NCBI GenBank assembly: GCA_029245955.1
Contig: JAQWOH010000015.1
Location: 62,001-126,000, forward strand
Reading direction: 5' to 3'
Length of the DNA stretch: 64,000 bases
Origin: Fuerstiella sp.
Lineage (GTDB): Bacteria > Planctomycetota > Planctomycetia > Planctomycetales > Planctomycetaceae
Positions 19,412-29,052 of this stretch are shown in pieces (positions within the stretch are counted from its first letter, which is position 1; each line of letters starts with the position of its first letter). The translations under genes and the position numbers were made by a program. The notes under the pieces are model-generated. The model was not told where the DNA came from. It saw only the letters and a program-made list of their open reading frames with translations, and searched no databases.

Positions 19412-22072
19412 TTATTGGCGTTCCCACACAGCCGGAAGTTGTCTGGAGCCCTGTCCGTATGTCTGCGAAACGACAAATCCGCTGGCCTGAGACATGTAGA
19501 AGATGCGACCATTTGAGACGACAGCTCCCAGACACTCTCGAGAGTCAATCGCCGGACCGGTCGAAACCAGCTTGCCACCGCTGGAAAGATCAATCATGTC
19601 CATATTCGCGCCCAGAACGTATGGTTCTGACAGCGTAAAACGGCAGCAGGCGTAATTGTGTCCGATGCTGTCGACTACTTTCCCCGTTTGCCGATCGAAG
19701 ACATTGCCCTTACCACGAAGTGCGTTGGAGAAGATGAATTTTTCTCCGACGGTGACCACGTTCAAAGCCGATGTGACTGGATCTGACTGCCAGGCCAGCG
19801 ACCCGTCGTCGGCGTTCAGGCACCACACGAACCGATCATCGGTCCCTTCTTTGGCACGGTTGAATCCGCCGATGTATATACGTCCATCACGAGCGCTCAG
19901 CGTACACTTCGACGTGACGTAATAGTCAGTCGTCTGCCAGATGACGTCACCGGTGGCCGGTTCGATGCAGGCCGTCAGCCCGTTGTTATTGTCCGGCAGC
20001 CCGCGGCGTCTGCGTTGGCTGGCAGCGTAACCAAAGAACACCGAATAGTAGAGTTTTCCATCCAGAATACAGATGCCACAATCGTTGCCGCCCCGGCCGT
20101 ATTCCGAAAAATCTTTTTCCCAGACAATCTTACCCGTGTCCAGGTCCCACGCCCAAACTCGCGGATGATGGTCTTTCGGGTAGTACGGGTTGTCGTTCGA
20201 ATAGATCCAGCTCATCACCTCGCGACCATCGCGTTCCACGGGTTGTCCGCGGAATACGAACGGCTTTTCTGTTCCCTGAGCGGCGTACTCACCAGAACCC
20301 GATGCGTAGATGGCAACATTGCCGTGTACGACCGGTGGAAACTGACGGCTCCAGCTGGGTGATCCTGTGAACGGAGCTTCCCACAGCAGCTTTCCTGTGG
20401 ACGCATCCAGGCAGCGCATCTGCGACTGTTTCAGTCCACCCTGCGGCACAATCAGCTTGCCGTCGATGTACAGTGGCGAGGTAAACGACAGGTAGACGTC
20501 GGGCCAATAGCGTCGCCACAGCAGGCGGCCGGTGTCCTGTTCAACAGCAATGATCTGACCCTCGGCGGTGTGCATGTACAGTCGTCCTCCGCCGCACACC
20601 GGCAGATGCTTGACAGTGCCTTCCAGTCGCCGTGCCCATCGCATACGCAGTGGCGGTGCCAGTCCCTGATCGTTGGCGTTTGTGCCGCTGAAGTCCCCGT
20701 AGTTTGTATACCAGTCGAACTTTGCGGCAGACAGTGGGCCTTTCAGAGGACTGCGGATCTGTGACACCTGCAGATCGGTGTCGGGCAGTAGAGCGCTGCC
20801 GCCTGTGCCGAGAATGTAAAGATACCCGTCTTCACACGGTACGTAAATCCGACCGTCCGCGATCGCAACGGGAGCCGTAATCGGCGCACCGAATGCCGTC
20901 GCAAATGACGTCGGCTCACCGTCACCCAGGGGCACGATGTGCAGCTGGCCGTCGAGTCCACCATACACCGCGTGGTGGCGAGTCAACACAGGAGGACAAA
21001 TGGCGCCGGCTGCGCACAAGGCTTCAGGCTGCTCATTTCCGGCGGTATGCCGACAGAGTCCAACACCGTATTCCGGTCGGATACGGTAAACGTCGTCGCC
21101 ACGAACGGCGACCGACGTGAAGCTCAGCAGTCCGTGGCGGTCAATTGATGTTTCGGTCCCTGCCACAAAACTCGTTTCGATTTCGTCGTCGGCGAGCTTC
21201 ATTATTTCCACGCGGCCTGCGTTGTCACGGCGATGCCACTGCACGTACACATTGCCGGCGGCGTCGGCACACTGGCCGAATGTTGCAGGAAACTCTTTGC
21301 CGGCGTACGAAGGGATTTCAGCCACAGTGCGCAACTTCGGGCTGTCGCCGGCGTCATCCAGAAAAATTGTGCGTCCGCCAGCCGGCATTACGATCGTTTT
21401 GCCTGCCAGGCAGATATCACGTGAACATACGAAGTGATCACGCCACGTGACACGATCGCCGCGAAACGCGACCCAGTCTTCGCCCTTCCAGCGATCGCCG
21501 TCAAACCCCACCACCTCTTTCACGAAATCCCAGGTCCAGGTGACGTCGCCTTCTTTGGTGACCGCGTAGACTTGCGCGCCAAGCGTAGCAAAATAAACGC
21601 GGTCTGCTCCCACAACGGGGGCTGCAAATATGGGTTCAGCACAATCAATTACATTGACAACTGCCCCGCTGTCGCAGTTCAGTACATAATATTTTCCCGC
21701 CATCGTGCCAACGTGTATGTACCTGCCGACGACCGCCGGGGCCGCAATATTGTTGCAGTTGCCTGAGCCTCCATGTGTCGCAAACTTCCACACAACCTGC
21801 TGCGTATTCGTGTCGATGGCGAAAACGACGCCCGACGCATCCACCACAAACGCTTTTCCGTTGCTTACTACCGGTGCGGCCAGAACAGCATCGGTCAGCG
21901 GAACGGCGGCGACCAGTCCGAGCTGCCCAGGCAACACAACGTGAGGTGCGTTTCCCGAATGCTGCGCATCTCCCTGTAACTGCGTCCAGTCGTCTGCTGT
22001 TCCCGGCAGTGAAATGCCGGTGATACACAGACAGGAGAAAAAAAACGTCTGATACTGGTTTGTCCCGATCAT
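19412..22072 (-). CDS. Large secreted PQQ-like beta-propeller protein
   Basis: An 886-residue protein with a signal peptide (FFFSCLCITGISLPGTA) followed by DDWTQLQGDAQHSGNAP. It contains two sets of propeller blades, about residues 45-430 and 470-880, with repeats such as FVVDASGVVFAIDTNTQQVVWK, YIHVGTMAGKYYVLNCDSGAVVNVI, LYMHTAEGQIIAVEQDTGRLLWRRY, QMRCLDASTGKLLWEAPFTG and RVWAWDLDTGKIVWEKDFSEY. A double propeller of this kind is frequent in planctomycetes. No haem-binding CxxCH or dehydrogenase domain is present. The role is unknown. It is divergent from the double hydrolase at 22369 and shares a 296-base regulatory region with it. Confidence 0.83.
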   Translation of the reverse strand: MIGTNQYQTFFFSCLCITGISLPGTADDWTQLQGDAQHSGNAPHVVLPGQLGLVAAVPLTDAVLAAPVVSNGKAFVVDASGVVFAIDTNTQQVVWKFATHGGSGNCNNIAAPAVVGRYIHVGTMAGKYYVLNCDSGAVVNVIDCAEPIFAAPVVGADRVYFATLGAQVYAVTKEGDVTWTWDFVKEVVGFDGDRWKGEDWVAFRGDRVTWRDHFVCSRDICLAGKTIVMPAGGRTIFLDDAGDSPKLRTVAEIPSYAGKEFPATFGQCADAAGNVYVQWHRRDNAGRVEIMKLADDEIETSFVAGTETSIDRHGLLSFTSVAVRGDDVYRIRPEYGVGLCRHTAGNEQPEALCAAGAICPPVLTRHHAVYGGLDGQLHIVPLGDGEPTSFATAFGAPITAPVAIADGRIYVPCEDGYLYILGTGGSALLPDTDLQVSQIRSPLKGPLSAAKFDWYTNYGDFSGTNANDQGLAPPLRMRWARRLEGTVKHLPVCGGGRLYMHTAEGQIIAVEQDTGRLLWRRYWPDVYLSFTSPLYIDGKLIVPQGGLKQSQMRCLDASTGKLLWEAPFTGSPSWSRQFPPVVHGNVAIYASGSGEYAAQGTEKPFVFRGQPVERDGREVMSWIYSNDNPYYPKDHHPRVWAWDLDTGKIVWEKDFSEYGRGGNDCGICILDGKLYYSVFFGYAASQRRRRGLPDNNNGLTACIEPATGDVIWQTTDYYVTSKCTLSARDGRIYIGGFNRAKEGTDDRFVWCLNADDGSLAWQSDPVTSALNVVTVGEKFIFSNALRGKGNVFDRQTGKVVDSIGHNYACCRFTLSEPYVLGANMDMIDLSSGGKLVSTGPAIDSRECLGAVVSNGRIFYMSQASGFVVSQTYGQGSRQLPAVWERQ

Positions 22073-22356
22073 GGCGATTGCTCACTGCATTTGACTGATT
22101 GAATAGGTGATCATTGTACTCTGCTGTCGCACAGCGATGTCAGTCACATGCCCGAATAGTGGGGCCGGCGTGCGTTTTTCTCCTGTCATGTTATGCTGGA
22201 ATCATTCCGTTCACCATGCCGGTGGTCTGCCAGCTGCATCACTGTGCCGAATCAAAACGAGTAGGCTCCGGGATTGTTTTTCAGCAGCCTCTGGTCAATT
22301 TGTCACTGATACTGTGATACTGAATTCGCGACGACAAATTAACGGTGGCAGACAAC

Positions 22357-22362
22357 AGGAGG
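22357..22362 (+). promoter_or_regulatory. Strong Shine-Dalgarno (AGGAGG) deciding the start at 22369
   Basis: A perfect AGGAGG sits six bases before the ATG at 22369. It rules out the in-frame ATG at 22345 as the start of the hydrolase gene. Confidence 0.9.
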
Positions 22363-22368
22363 CTGACC

Positions 22369-24360
22369 ATGAAGCGAATGATTCTTACGCTGTTGACTGC
22401 ACACGTTCTCTGCGGTCACGATGTTATCGCTCAGGACCTGACGTGCCTGTCGGACGATCAGAGGGCCAGTGCGAAGTTGTATACTCAGCTGCAACAGCAG
22501 GCCTATAAGGCACTTGAGCGTCGTGCCACTGTGTACGAACAGTTGAAGACGCCGGAACAGATTCATGCGTATCAGGAGAAACTGCGTGGTTTCTTTATCA
22601 CCCAGCTGGGTGGGTTGCCGGAACGAACACCCCTGAATGCACGCACGGTACGGACCATTCTGGCCGACGGTTACCGCATTGAAAACGTGATTTTCGACAG
22701 TCAGGCGAATCATCACATCACCGCCAATCTTTATCTTCCTGACAGCGCATCTGCGGTTCCTGGTGTTGTGGTTTCCAGTGGACACAGTCGTACTGCCAAG
22801 ACAGCCGATTACAACCAGCGTTTCGGCATCATGATGGCCAGACAGGGCATGGCGGCACTGTGTTTCGATCCCATTGGACAGGGTGAGCGTTCGCAGATTC
22901 TGAACGGTAGCGGCCAGCCGCAGTATCAGGGAACAACCACTGAACATTTCATGGTCGGCGTCGGCTCTATTCTTGTCGGACGTAACACCGCTCGATATCG
23001 CGTCTGGGATGCGATGCGCTCGATCGACTATCTTGCCAGTCGGTCGGAAGTCGATTCGGAACGCATAGGTTTCAGTGGCTGTTCGGGGGGCGGAACGGTC
23101 ACCAGCTATGTGATGGCGCTCGACGACCGTGTTGCCTGTGCCGCACCCGCCTGTTATCTGACGACGTTTCGGCATTTGATTGACACTGTCGGCCCGCAGG
23201 ATGCTGAACAGAACGTCTTTGGCCAAATTGCCTTCGGGCTGGATCATCCGGACTATGTGTTGTTGCGTGCTCCCCGGCCAACGTTGATCAGCTCAACGAC
23301 CGGTGACTACTTTAGTATTGCTGGAGCATGGGAAAACTATCGCCAGGCAAAACGCATTTATGCCAGACTGGGTTTTCCCGAACGAGTAGATCTGGTGGAA
23401 GTCGAAGGTAAACACGGGGTGCATCCGCAAAACCTGGCGACGATTGCTCACTGGATGAAACGCTGGTTGCTGGACAACGACGAACCTGTCGCGGCAGTCG
23501 AACTGACGACGCGGCCCGCCAGCGACCTGTTGTGTCTCGAATCCGGTCAGGTACTGACTCTGCCGAACGAACGGTCTGTCTTTGACCTGAATGCCGAATA
23601 CGAAGCAAAGCTGGCGAAGCAGCGGAAAGAGGTGTGGCAGACGGCACGTCGCGAAGATATGACAGGCGAAATTCGAAAGCTTCTTGGCGTTCGCCCGAAT
23701 TCTGAATTGGAGCCACCGCAGTTTAAAGACCTGGGTCGACTTCAGCGTGATCACTATCACATCGACAAATTGGTGCTCCGCACCGATTCCGCCGTGCCAT
23801 TGCCGGGGCTTACGTTTCATCCGCCGGTACCCGTCGACGACGCCTATCTGTATCTGCACGATAGCGGCAAGCTGGGAGATTCCGGTGCAGACGGCCCCAT
23901 CGAGCAACTTATCGACGAAGGATACGCTGTTGTGACGGTCGACCTGAGCGGACAGGGCGAAACCGCTTTCGGCAAACGCGACCCGCTGCTGACGGACTGG
24001 AAGACGTATTATCTCAGTTACCTGCTGGGCAAACCACTGCTCGGCATTCGCGTTGAAGATGCTTTGGCTGCCGGCGATTTCGTGGCGTACTATCAAAAAA
24101 AGCGAGACGCTCCGCGTAAGGTTCATCTTGTTGGCGTCGGTCAGGCCGGCATTGTCGCATTACATGCAGCGGCGCTGAATCCGGATCTGTTCACGACCGT
24201 AACTCTCCGCAACATGCCACGCACATGGGCGTCCGTCGTCCGTCAGAATGCCCCAGCCGGACAACTTGACAGTACCGTCCACGGTGCGCTTCGAATTTAC
24301 GATCTGCCGGACCTTGTACGTCTGGCCGGTGAGGATAAGGTGCATTTCGAGGACCGGTGA
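22369..24360 (+). CDS. Secreted tandem alpha/beta-hydrolase (acetyl xylan esterase-like), second domain degenerate
   Basis: A 663-residue protein with a signal peptide (MKRMILTLLTAHVLCGHDVIA). The first hydrolase domain (about residues 100-390) has the oxyanion-region block GVVVSSGHSRTAK, FDPIGQGERSQI and the nucleophile elbow GFSGCSGGG with Ser239 as the likely nucleophile; a candidate acid/base pair lies near VEGKHGVHPQNL (His). The second half (about residues 465-650) repeats the fold (AVVTVDLSGQGETAFGK), but its elbow reads GVGQAG, with Gln in place of Ser, so it is probably not catalytic. Likely activity is removal of acetyl or other ester groups from polysaccharides. The C-terminus (VHFEDR) is abrupt and the IS3 remnant begins 140 bases later, so slight 3' truncation is possible. 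Confidence 0.8.
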   Translation: MKRMILTLLTAHVLCGHDVIAQDLTCLSDDQRASAKLYTQLQQQAYKALERRATVYEQLKTPEQIHAYQEKLRGFFITQLGGLPERTPLNARTVRTILADGYRIENVIFDSQANHHITANLYLPDSASAVPGVVVSSGHSRTAKTADYNQRFGIMMARQGMAALCFDPIGQGERSQILNGSGQPQYQGTTTEHFMVGVGSILVGRNTARYRVWDAMRSIDYLASRSEVDSERIGFSGCSGGGTVTSYVMALDDRVACAAPACYLTTFRHLIDTVGPQDAEQNVFGQIAFGLDHPDYVLLRAPRPTLISSTTGDYFSIAGAWENYRQAKRIYARLGFPERVDLVEVEGKHGVHPQNLATIAHWMKRWLLDNDEPVAAVELTTRPASDLLCLESGQVLTLPNERSVFDLNAEYEAKLAKQRKEVWQTARREDMTGEIRKLLGVRPNSELEPPQFKDLGRLQRDHYHIDKLVLRTDSAVPLPGLTFHPPVPVDDAYLYLHDSGKLGDSGADGPIEQLIDEGYAVVTVDLSGQGETAFGKRDPLLTDWKTYYLSYLLGKPLLGIRVEDALAAGDFVAYYQKKRDAPRKVHLVGVGQAGIVALHAAALNPDLFTTVTLRNMPRTWASVVRQNAPAGQLDSTVHGALRIYDLPDLVRLAGEDKVHFEDR

Positions 24361-24501
24361 TTGGCATCGCAGTGATCTGAGACGCAGCGACCGCTCGGCG
24401 TGACTGTCTTCTTCCGCGTGCGACAGAGCGCTGGTCGACGCCGTCACCAGCGTCCTGTGAAGTCGAAGGATCGACTCCGTAATACTCGAACAGCAGATGG
24501 T

Positions 24502-25397
24502 TCAGCCGGACGACGTCAGCAAACAGACCAGCAACGCGTTTACGAGCGCAGGTGACGAACTCTGGTGGTTTCGATCACCTACAGCACGGACTCTGTCAGC
24601 AGAGTGTTCTTGACATCTGAAGTGACCTTCCTCCGCGGAAGGTGCCAGATTCCAATTCGGATCCGGCGTGAAATTTATTGCCGATAATACGGTTTCCGCT
24701 GCTGGTGGCCGGTCGTTCAATGAGCTGTGTGGATGAACCACATTGTAATGACGCCTGCAGCGTTCTGTCAGAACTCGAGCTTCCGGAAGAGTGTCCAACC
24801 GCTCTGCGTTAAGCAACTTGTTACGCAGATTTCCGTTGAGGGATTCGATAGATCCGTTTTTCCATGGACTCCCGGGTTCAATAAACAATGTCTGTACGCC
24901 GACGCGATCCAGCCAGTCTCGAACACACCCTGCTGTAATAACGACCGTATGACGTTGCTCGCTCGGTCATCCGACGAACCAGACGTGGTTCGTTTTCCGC
25001 AACAGGAGTCTGACGACGCTGAGTGGACCGAGGCCACGACACGCACGACGTTCTGAGACCCGGTCATGCCACAGAGTGTCACGCACATGATCGACCGTAC
25101 GACGACGCTTCAACGGGCTCAGGAGTTTCCCGACGCGGCTTCCCGCAGAATCGCCTTGTCCAGCTCTGCCTCGGGCACCAGCTTCTTCAATCGTGCGTTC
25201 TGCTTCTCCAGCTCCTTAAGACGCTTCGTCTGACCGGTCCGGGGCCCGCCGCATTCTTTACGTCAGCGGTAACAGGTATTGTCTGTGACGCCGATCTGCC
25301 GACACGCTGTCGCAACGTCCCTGCCCTGCGAAAGCAGGACTTCCGCTTCCCGGAGCTTCTGAATAATCTGTTCTGTCCTGAATCGTTTACGTCGCAT
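24502..25397 (-). pseudogene. Degenerate IS3-family transposase (orfA-orfB remnant)
   Basis: The start at 25397 opens an OrfA-type helix-turn-helix (MRRKRFRTEQIIQKLREAEV...ATACRQIGVTDNTCYR), interrupted by TGA at 25263-25265 where a Trp codon is expected. The frame then continues RLKELEKQNARLKKLVPEAEL, a coiled-coil/leucine zipper typical of IS3. A one-base deletion near 25125 breaks it in the ASGN region. The following frame gives LSPLKRRRTVDHVR and RVSERRACRGLG, then most of the DDE integrase core is missing. The last intact block (24888-24502) holds the end of the core with GSPWKNGSIESLNGNLR (the DDE Glu) and HYNVVHPHSSLNDRPPA. At least one stop, one frameshift and an internal deletion make it non-functional. 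No terminal inverted repeats or target duplication could be identified. Confidence 0.8.
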
Positions 25398-25507
25398 CTG
25401 CTGTGACCAAAACCTGAGTTTACCACTCAAAGTCCGGTCGCGGTTAATGGAGGCAGGCACTGCGACGTGTTCGGCGTGAACGGCGGTCGTCTGTTTCGAT
25501 CGTCGTG

Positions 25508-25861
25508 TCAGCAGTCGGTAATGCGAACTCCTGGCTCTTCACGCGGCGGTGGTTTGTCTGCATAAGAATTGCCACGATGCTGCATGAAGAATCTCATGAA
25601 GTCGATCAGCCCGGAAAAACGGCAGCGCTCGTCCACATAGCGTTCGATTACATAGAAGGCGAAAAAGTAGAAACGACAGAAGCCCCAGACGGTCGTGCAC
25701 AACAGGAAGGCGTTGCGCCAGCCCGGCATCGACAGTACCAGCAGCGCAGCCGACATCAGACCACACAGCAGAAACAGAAATCCTTTGATACAGATCAGAC
25801 GTGGATTGGTGAGATCAGCCATTTCGTGCTCTACATGCTGTCTATCGGAGGCCAGTGCCAT
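25508..25861 (-). CDS. Small two-helix membrane protein at the end of the RND efflux operon
   Basis: A 117-residue protein (104 if started at the ATG at 25822). Two hydrophobic helices are predicted at about residues 22-44 (LICIKGFLFLLCGLMSAALLVL) and 50-71 (AFLLCTTVWGFCRFYFFAFYVI), followed by a conserved-looking YVDERCRFSGLIDFMRFF segment and a polar tail. It begins three bases after the stop of the RND permease, so it is almost certainly co-transcribed. I do not recognise a named family; it resembles unnamed short planctomycete membrane proteins. A pump accessory role is a guess from position. Confidence 0.6.
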   Translation of the reverse strand: MALASDRQHVEHEMADLTNPRLICIKGFLFLLCGLMSAALLVLSMPGWRNAFLLCTTVWGFCRFYFFAFYVIERYVDERCRFSGLIDFMRFFMQHRGNSYADKPPPREEPGVRITDC

Positions 25862-25863
25862 TT

Positions 25864-28800
25864 CTATAACAAAGGAGCGGCGGGAGTCTCAGTTTTGTCT
25901 GGCTGAGTTCCGGTCATCGTATTTTTCTTGGGCGGATGTGTCCCGAATAAACTGGCGTACACCAGGTAGAACGTGGGAACCAGAACCAGGACAAGCAGTG
26001 TTGACAACAGCAGACCAAAGCACAGGCTGGTTGCCATGGGGATCACAAGCTGTGCCTGAAACGATGTTTCGTTCAGGATCGGCAGCAATCCGGCGATGGT
26101 TGTCATGGATGTCAGAAGTACCGGACGAAACCGCCTCTGCCCCGCTTCCAGAACGGCTTCTTTGAGTGGTGTGCCGCTTTGGATTCTGGCGTTAATAAAG
26201 TCAACCAGAACGATCGAATCATTCACGACGACTCCGGTGAGTGCCACCAGACCCAGAATGCTGAACAATGTCAGCGGCAGATCCATGAATGCGTGTCCCC
26301 AGATGGCGCCGACGATCCCAAACGGTATCACGGCCATGACGACCAGCGGCTGACCGTATGACGTAAATTCCACGGTCAGCAGAACGAAGGTCGCCAGCAT
26401 CGCCACAGCGAAGCCAATCATCAGACTTTGGACGGACTCCGTATCCTGTTCCTGCTGCCCTTCCCAGCGGATCTGCAGAGTTGGATAGCGATCCAGTAAG
26501 TCGGGAATAAATGTCGCCTGCAGAGCTCCCACAATTTCCTTTGCATTTGCTGCTGTTTCGTCCACATCTGTGGAAATTGTAATTGACCGTCGCTGGTCGA
26601 TCCGATTAATTTCCGAGTATCCTCGCGATACCTTCACGTCCGCGAGTTCCGTAATTGGGCGCTGGATACCATCACCTGCGTCGACTCGGATGTCAGAGAA
26701 TTTCGCCAGGGACTGACGATCCTCTTCCGGATATCGCACCATCAGTTTCACCTCATGCCGACCGCGCTGCAGCCGCATCACCTCTTCGCCGTAATAGGAA
26801 GCCCGCACGGTACGTGCGATGTTGTCCAGAGGAATGCCCATCGATCGGGCATTCTGCTTGCCCGTGAGTTGCAGTTCCCACTTGCCGGGACGTGAATCGT
26901 CCGCAATGTCAAACACGCCTTTGAACTTGCTGAGCTCCAGTTTTGCCTCTTCCACGGCGTTCTCAAGATCTTCCATGTCCTCCGTCGGAGCCAGCAGCTT
27001 GAATTCGATCGGTTTCCCGCCGGGGCCTCGATTCTGCGACCCAAACGTCAATGTTTCGACCCCCGGAACCTGTCCGACCTCTCTCCGCCATTCGTCAATA
27101 ATCTCACTACTGCTGGAGGACCGTTCTGTGTTGTCGACCAGTTGTACGTGAACCTTGCCAACATGACCGCCGGAGGACGTCTCACCACCACCGGGGCCAC
27201 CACCGTCGGTCACCTGCCCAACCATTCGATGCATGACTTTGACCAGCGGGTGGCCTTCGGTCGAATGCCTCTGATTAATACGCTGAATTGCTTCTTCGAT
27301 GTTCAGCGTTGCATCTTCCGTAATTCGGCTGGGAGTCCCGTCGGGAAAAATGACATTGGCGATGACTTCCGGTGCGTCCAGTTTGGGAAAGAAAATGCTT
27401 GGAACCGTGCCATTGCGGACCAGACTGACCGACAGCAGTACCACAGTGATGGCGGAGCTGATCGTGATTGCAGGATTTTCCAGTGAGAACTTCACGATCG
27501 GTGTATAGATCCGATAAACGACAAAGTCCAGAATTCGATTGGTGAAGCGATTCAGTCCAGCTGTCAGAAAGAAGGGTTCTTTTTTCCCATGAGCAAGGTG
27601 GCAGGGCAGAATGAAAATACTTTCGATCAACGAGATGATCAGCATCGCAATAACAGCCAGTGGCAGCACGGCGAAGAACTTACCCATGATACCCGTCACA
27701 AAGAACATCGGCATGAAGGCAAATACAGTTGTCGCAATCGAAGTGGCCACGGACGGAACAACTTCCAGCGTCCCGTCGATGGCAGCCTGCACAAAAGACT
27801 TGTTCTGTTGCCGGTGGGAGTAAATGTTCTCACCGATTACAATCGCATCGTCGACGACAATGCCAAGTGCGATCAGGAAGGCAAACAGCGACAGCATGTT
27901 CAGTGTCTGGTCGAACTGCCACAGAACGGCACAGGCCCCAAGAACGGAAACCGGAATTCCCAGTGCGACCCAGAACGCCAGACGGAATTCCAGAAACAGT
28001 GCCAGCACGATAAATACCAGTACCAGTCCCTGGGCACCGTTACGTTTCAGCAGATCCAGGCGGTCACGAACGTTGATGGCCGCATCACCCCAGGTTTGAA
28101 ATTCATAACCAGGCGGTAGCTTCTTCGTGGCTATGTATTCGTTCACCGAATCGGCCATGGACAGCAGATCTTCCCGTGCAGCGGCCTTCACTGAGATTGC
28201 CAGTCCCGGCAGGCCGTTAATGCGGCTGACGGAGACTGTGTCCACAAACTCGTCTTTGACAACTCCCAGATCGCTGACTGTCAGTGCAATGCCGTCACGT
28301 CGAGTGATCAGGGGGATGCGTGAGATTTCCTCGCCCAGGACCTGCTTGTTTTTTCCCCGCAGCAGATATGTTTCGCCATGGTCCCTGATGTTGCCGCCGG
28401 GCAGCTCAAGGTTGCGCATACGAATCCGGCGTGCGACGTCAGTCAGCGTCAGCCCGTATTCCCGCAGCGTCTTTTCAGGGATTTCGACATCGATCTGGTA
28501 CTTGCGCTCGCCCGTAATCTCCGCGACGGAAACCTGCGATATCTGCAACAGGTCCGCTCGCACACGTTCGGTGATTTCGCGCAGCCGCAATTCCGTCGCA
28601 GCGGTATCTGAACCTGTGTAGACGACGCCGACTGTGATCGCCGAATTACGAATCGCCACCTGCTGAACCTCGGGCTCTTCGGCAAGGTCCGGGAAGCTGG
28701 GGATGCGGTCGACTTCGGACTGAATTTCGTTCAGCACTTTCTGAACGCTGGGCACGTCCGTTTTGACTTCGATAACAACGTTTCCGCCACCTTCACCGGC

Positions 28801-29052
28801 GACTGACGTCACTTTCTTGACGCCGTCGACCGAACGCACAGCTTCTTCGATCTTCTGACAGATGCCACTTTCGACTTCCTCCGGACTGGCCCCGGGGTAG
28901 GGGACGGTGACCAGAACGATTTCAAGTTCGAACTGCGGAAACTCCTCACGGCGCAGCTGAGTTCCGGCGAACAGCCCGAGCGCCAGCAAAGCGACCATGA
29001 TCGTATTCATGGCCGGTGACTGGCGAATGGCCCACGTGATTACAGACCTCAT
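25864..29052 (-). CDS. RND efflux pump inner-membrane permease (AcrB/HAE1-like)
   Basis: A 1062-residue proton-driven efflux permease. The N-terminus has the first transmembrane helix (SPAMNTIMVALLALGLFAGTQL) and the porter-domain opening EEFPQFELEIVLVTVPYPGASPEEVE. The proton-relay helix contains GIVVDDAIVIGENIYSHR with the paired Asp residues. Periplasmic loop two starts VPSIFFPKLDAPEVIANV. The C-terminal half repeats the fold (FGIVGAIWGHAFMDLPLTLFSILGLVALTGVVVNDSIVLVDFIN). Length is normal for the family. It overlaps the adaptor gene by four bases (ATGA), indicating translational coupling. No outer-membrane TolC-type gene is in the operon. Drug or lipid export is typical of the group; the substrate is unknown. 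Confidence 0.93.
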   Translation of the reverse strand: MRSVITWAIRQSPAMNTIMVALLALGLFAGTQLRREEFPQFELEIVLVTVPYPGASPEEVESGICQKIEEAVRSVDGVKKVTSVAGEGGGNVVIEVKTDVPSVQKVLNEIQSEVDRIPSFPDLAEEPEVQQVAIRNSAITVGVVYTGSDTAATELRLREITERVRADLLQISQVSVAEITGERKYQIDVEIPEKTLREYGLTLTDVARRIRMRNLELPGGNIRDHGETYLLRGKNKQVLGEEISRIPLITRRDGIALTVSDLGVVKDEFVDTVSVSRINGLPGLAISVKAAAREDLLSMADSVNEYIATKKLPPGYEFQTWGDAAINVRDRLDLLKRNGAQGLVLVFIVLALFLEFRLAFWVALGIPVSVLGACAVLWQFDQTLNMLSLFAFLIALGIVVDDAIVIGENIYSHRQQNKSFVQAAIDGTLEVVPSVATSIATTVFAFMPMFFVTGIMGKFFAVLPLAVIAMLIISLIESIFILPCHLAHGKKEPFFLTAGLNRFTNRILDFVVYRIYTPIVKFSLENPAITISSAITVVLLSVSLVRNGTVPSIFFPKLDAPEVIANVIFPDGTPSRITEDATLNIEEAIQRINQRHSTEGHPLVKVMHRMVGQVTDGGGPGGGETSSGGHVGKVHVQLVDNTERSSSSSEIIDEWRREVGQVPGVETLTFGSQNRGPGGKPIEFKLLAPTEDMEDLENAVEEAKLELSKFKGVFDIADDSRPGKWELQLTGKQNARSMGIPLDNIARTVRASYYGEEVMRLQRGRHEVKLMVRYPEEDRQSLAKFSDIRVDAGDGIQRPITELADVKVSRGYSEINRIDQRRSITISTDVDETAANAKEIVGALQATFIPDLLDRYPTLQIRWEGQQEQDTESVQSLMIGFAVAMLATFVLLTVEFTSYGQPLVVMAVIPFGIVGAIWGHAFMDLPLTLFSILGLVALTGVVVNDSIVLVDFINARIQSGTPLKEAVLEAGQRRFRPVLLTSMTTIAGLLPILNETSFQAQLVIPMATSLCFGLLLSTLLVLVLVPTFYLVYASLFGTHPPKKNTMTGTQPDKTETPAAPLL

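Noticed and set aside
26096..28621. Many long plus-strand frames opposite the RND permease
   Set aside because: They are reverse-strand shadows of a strongly conserved 1062-residue coding region.
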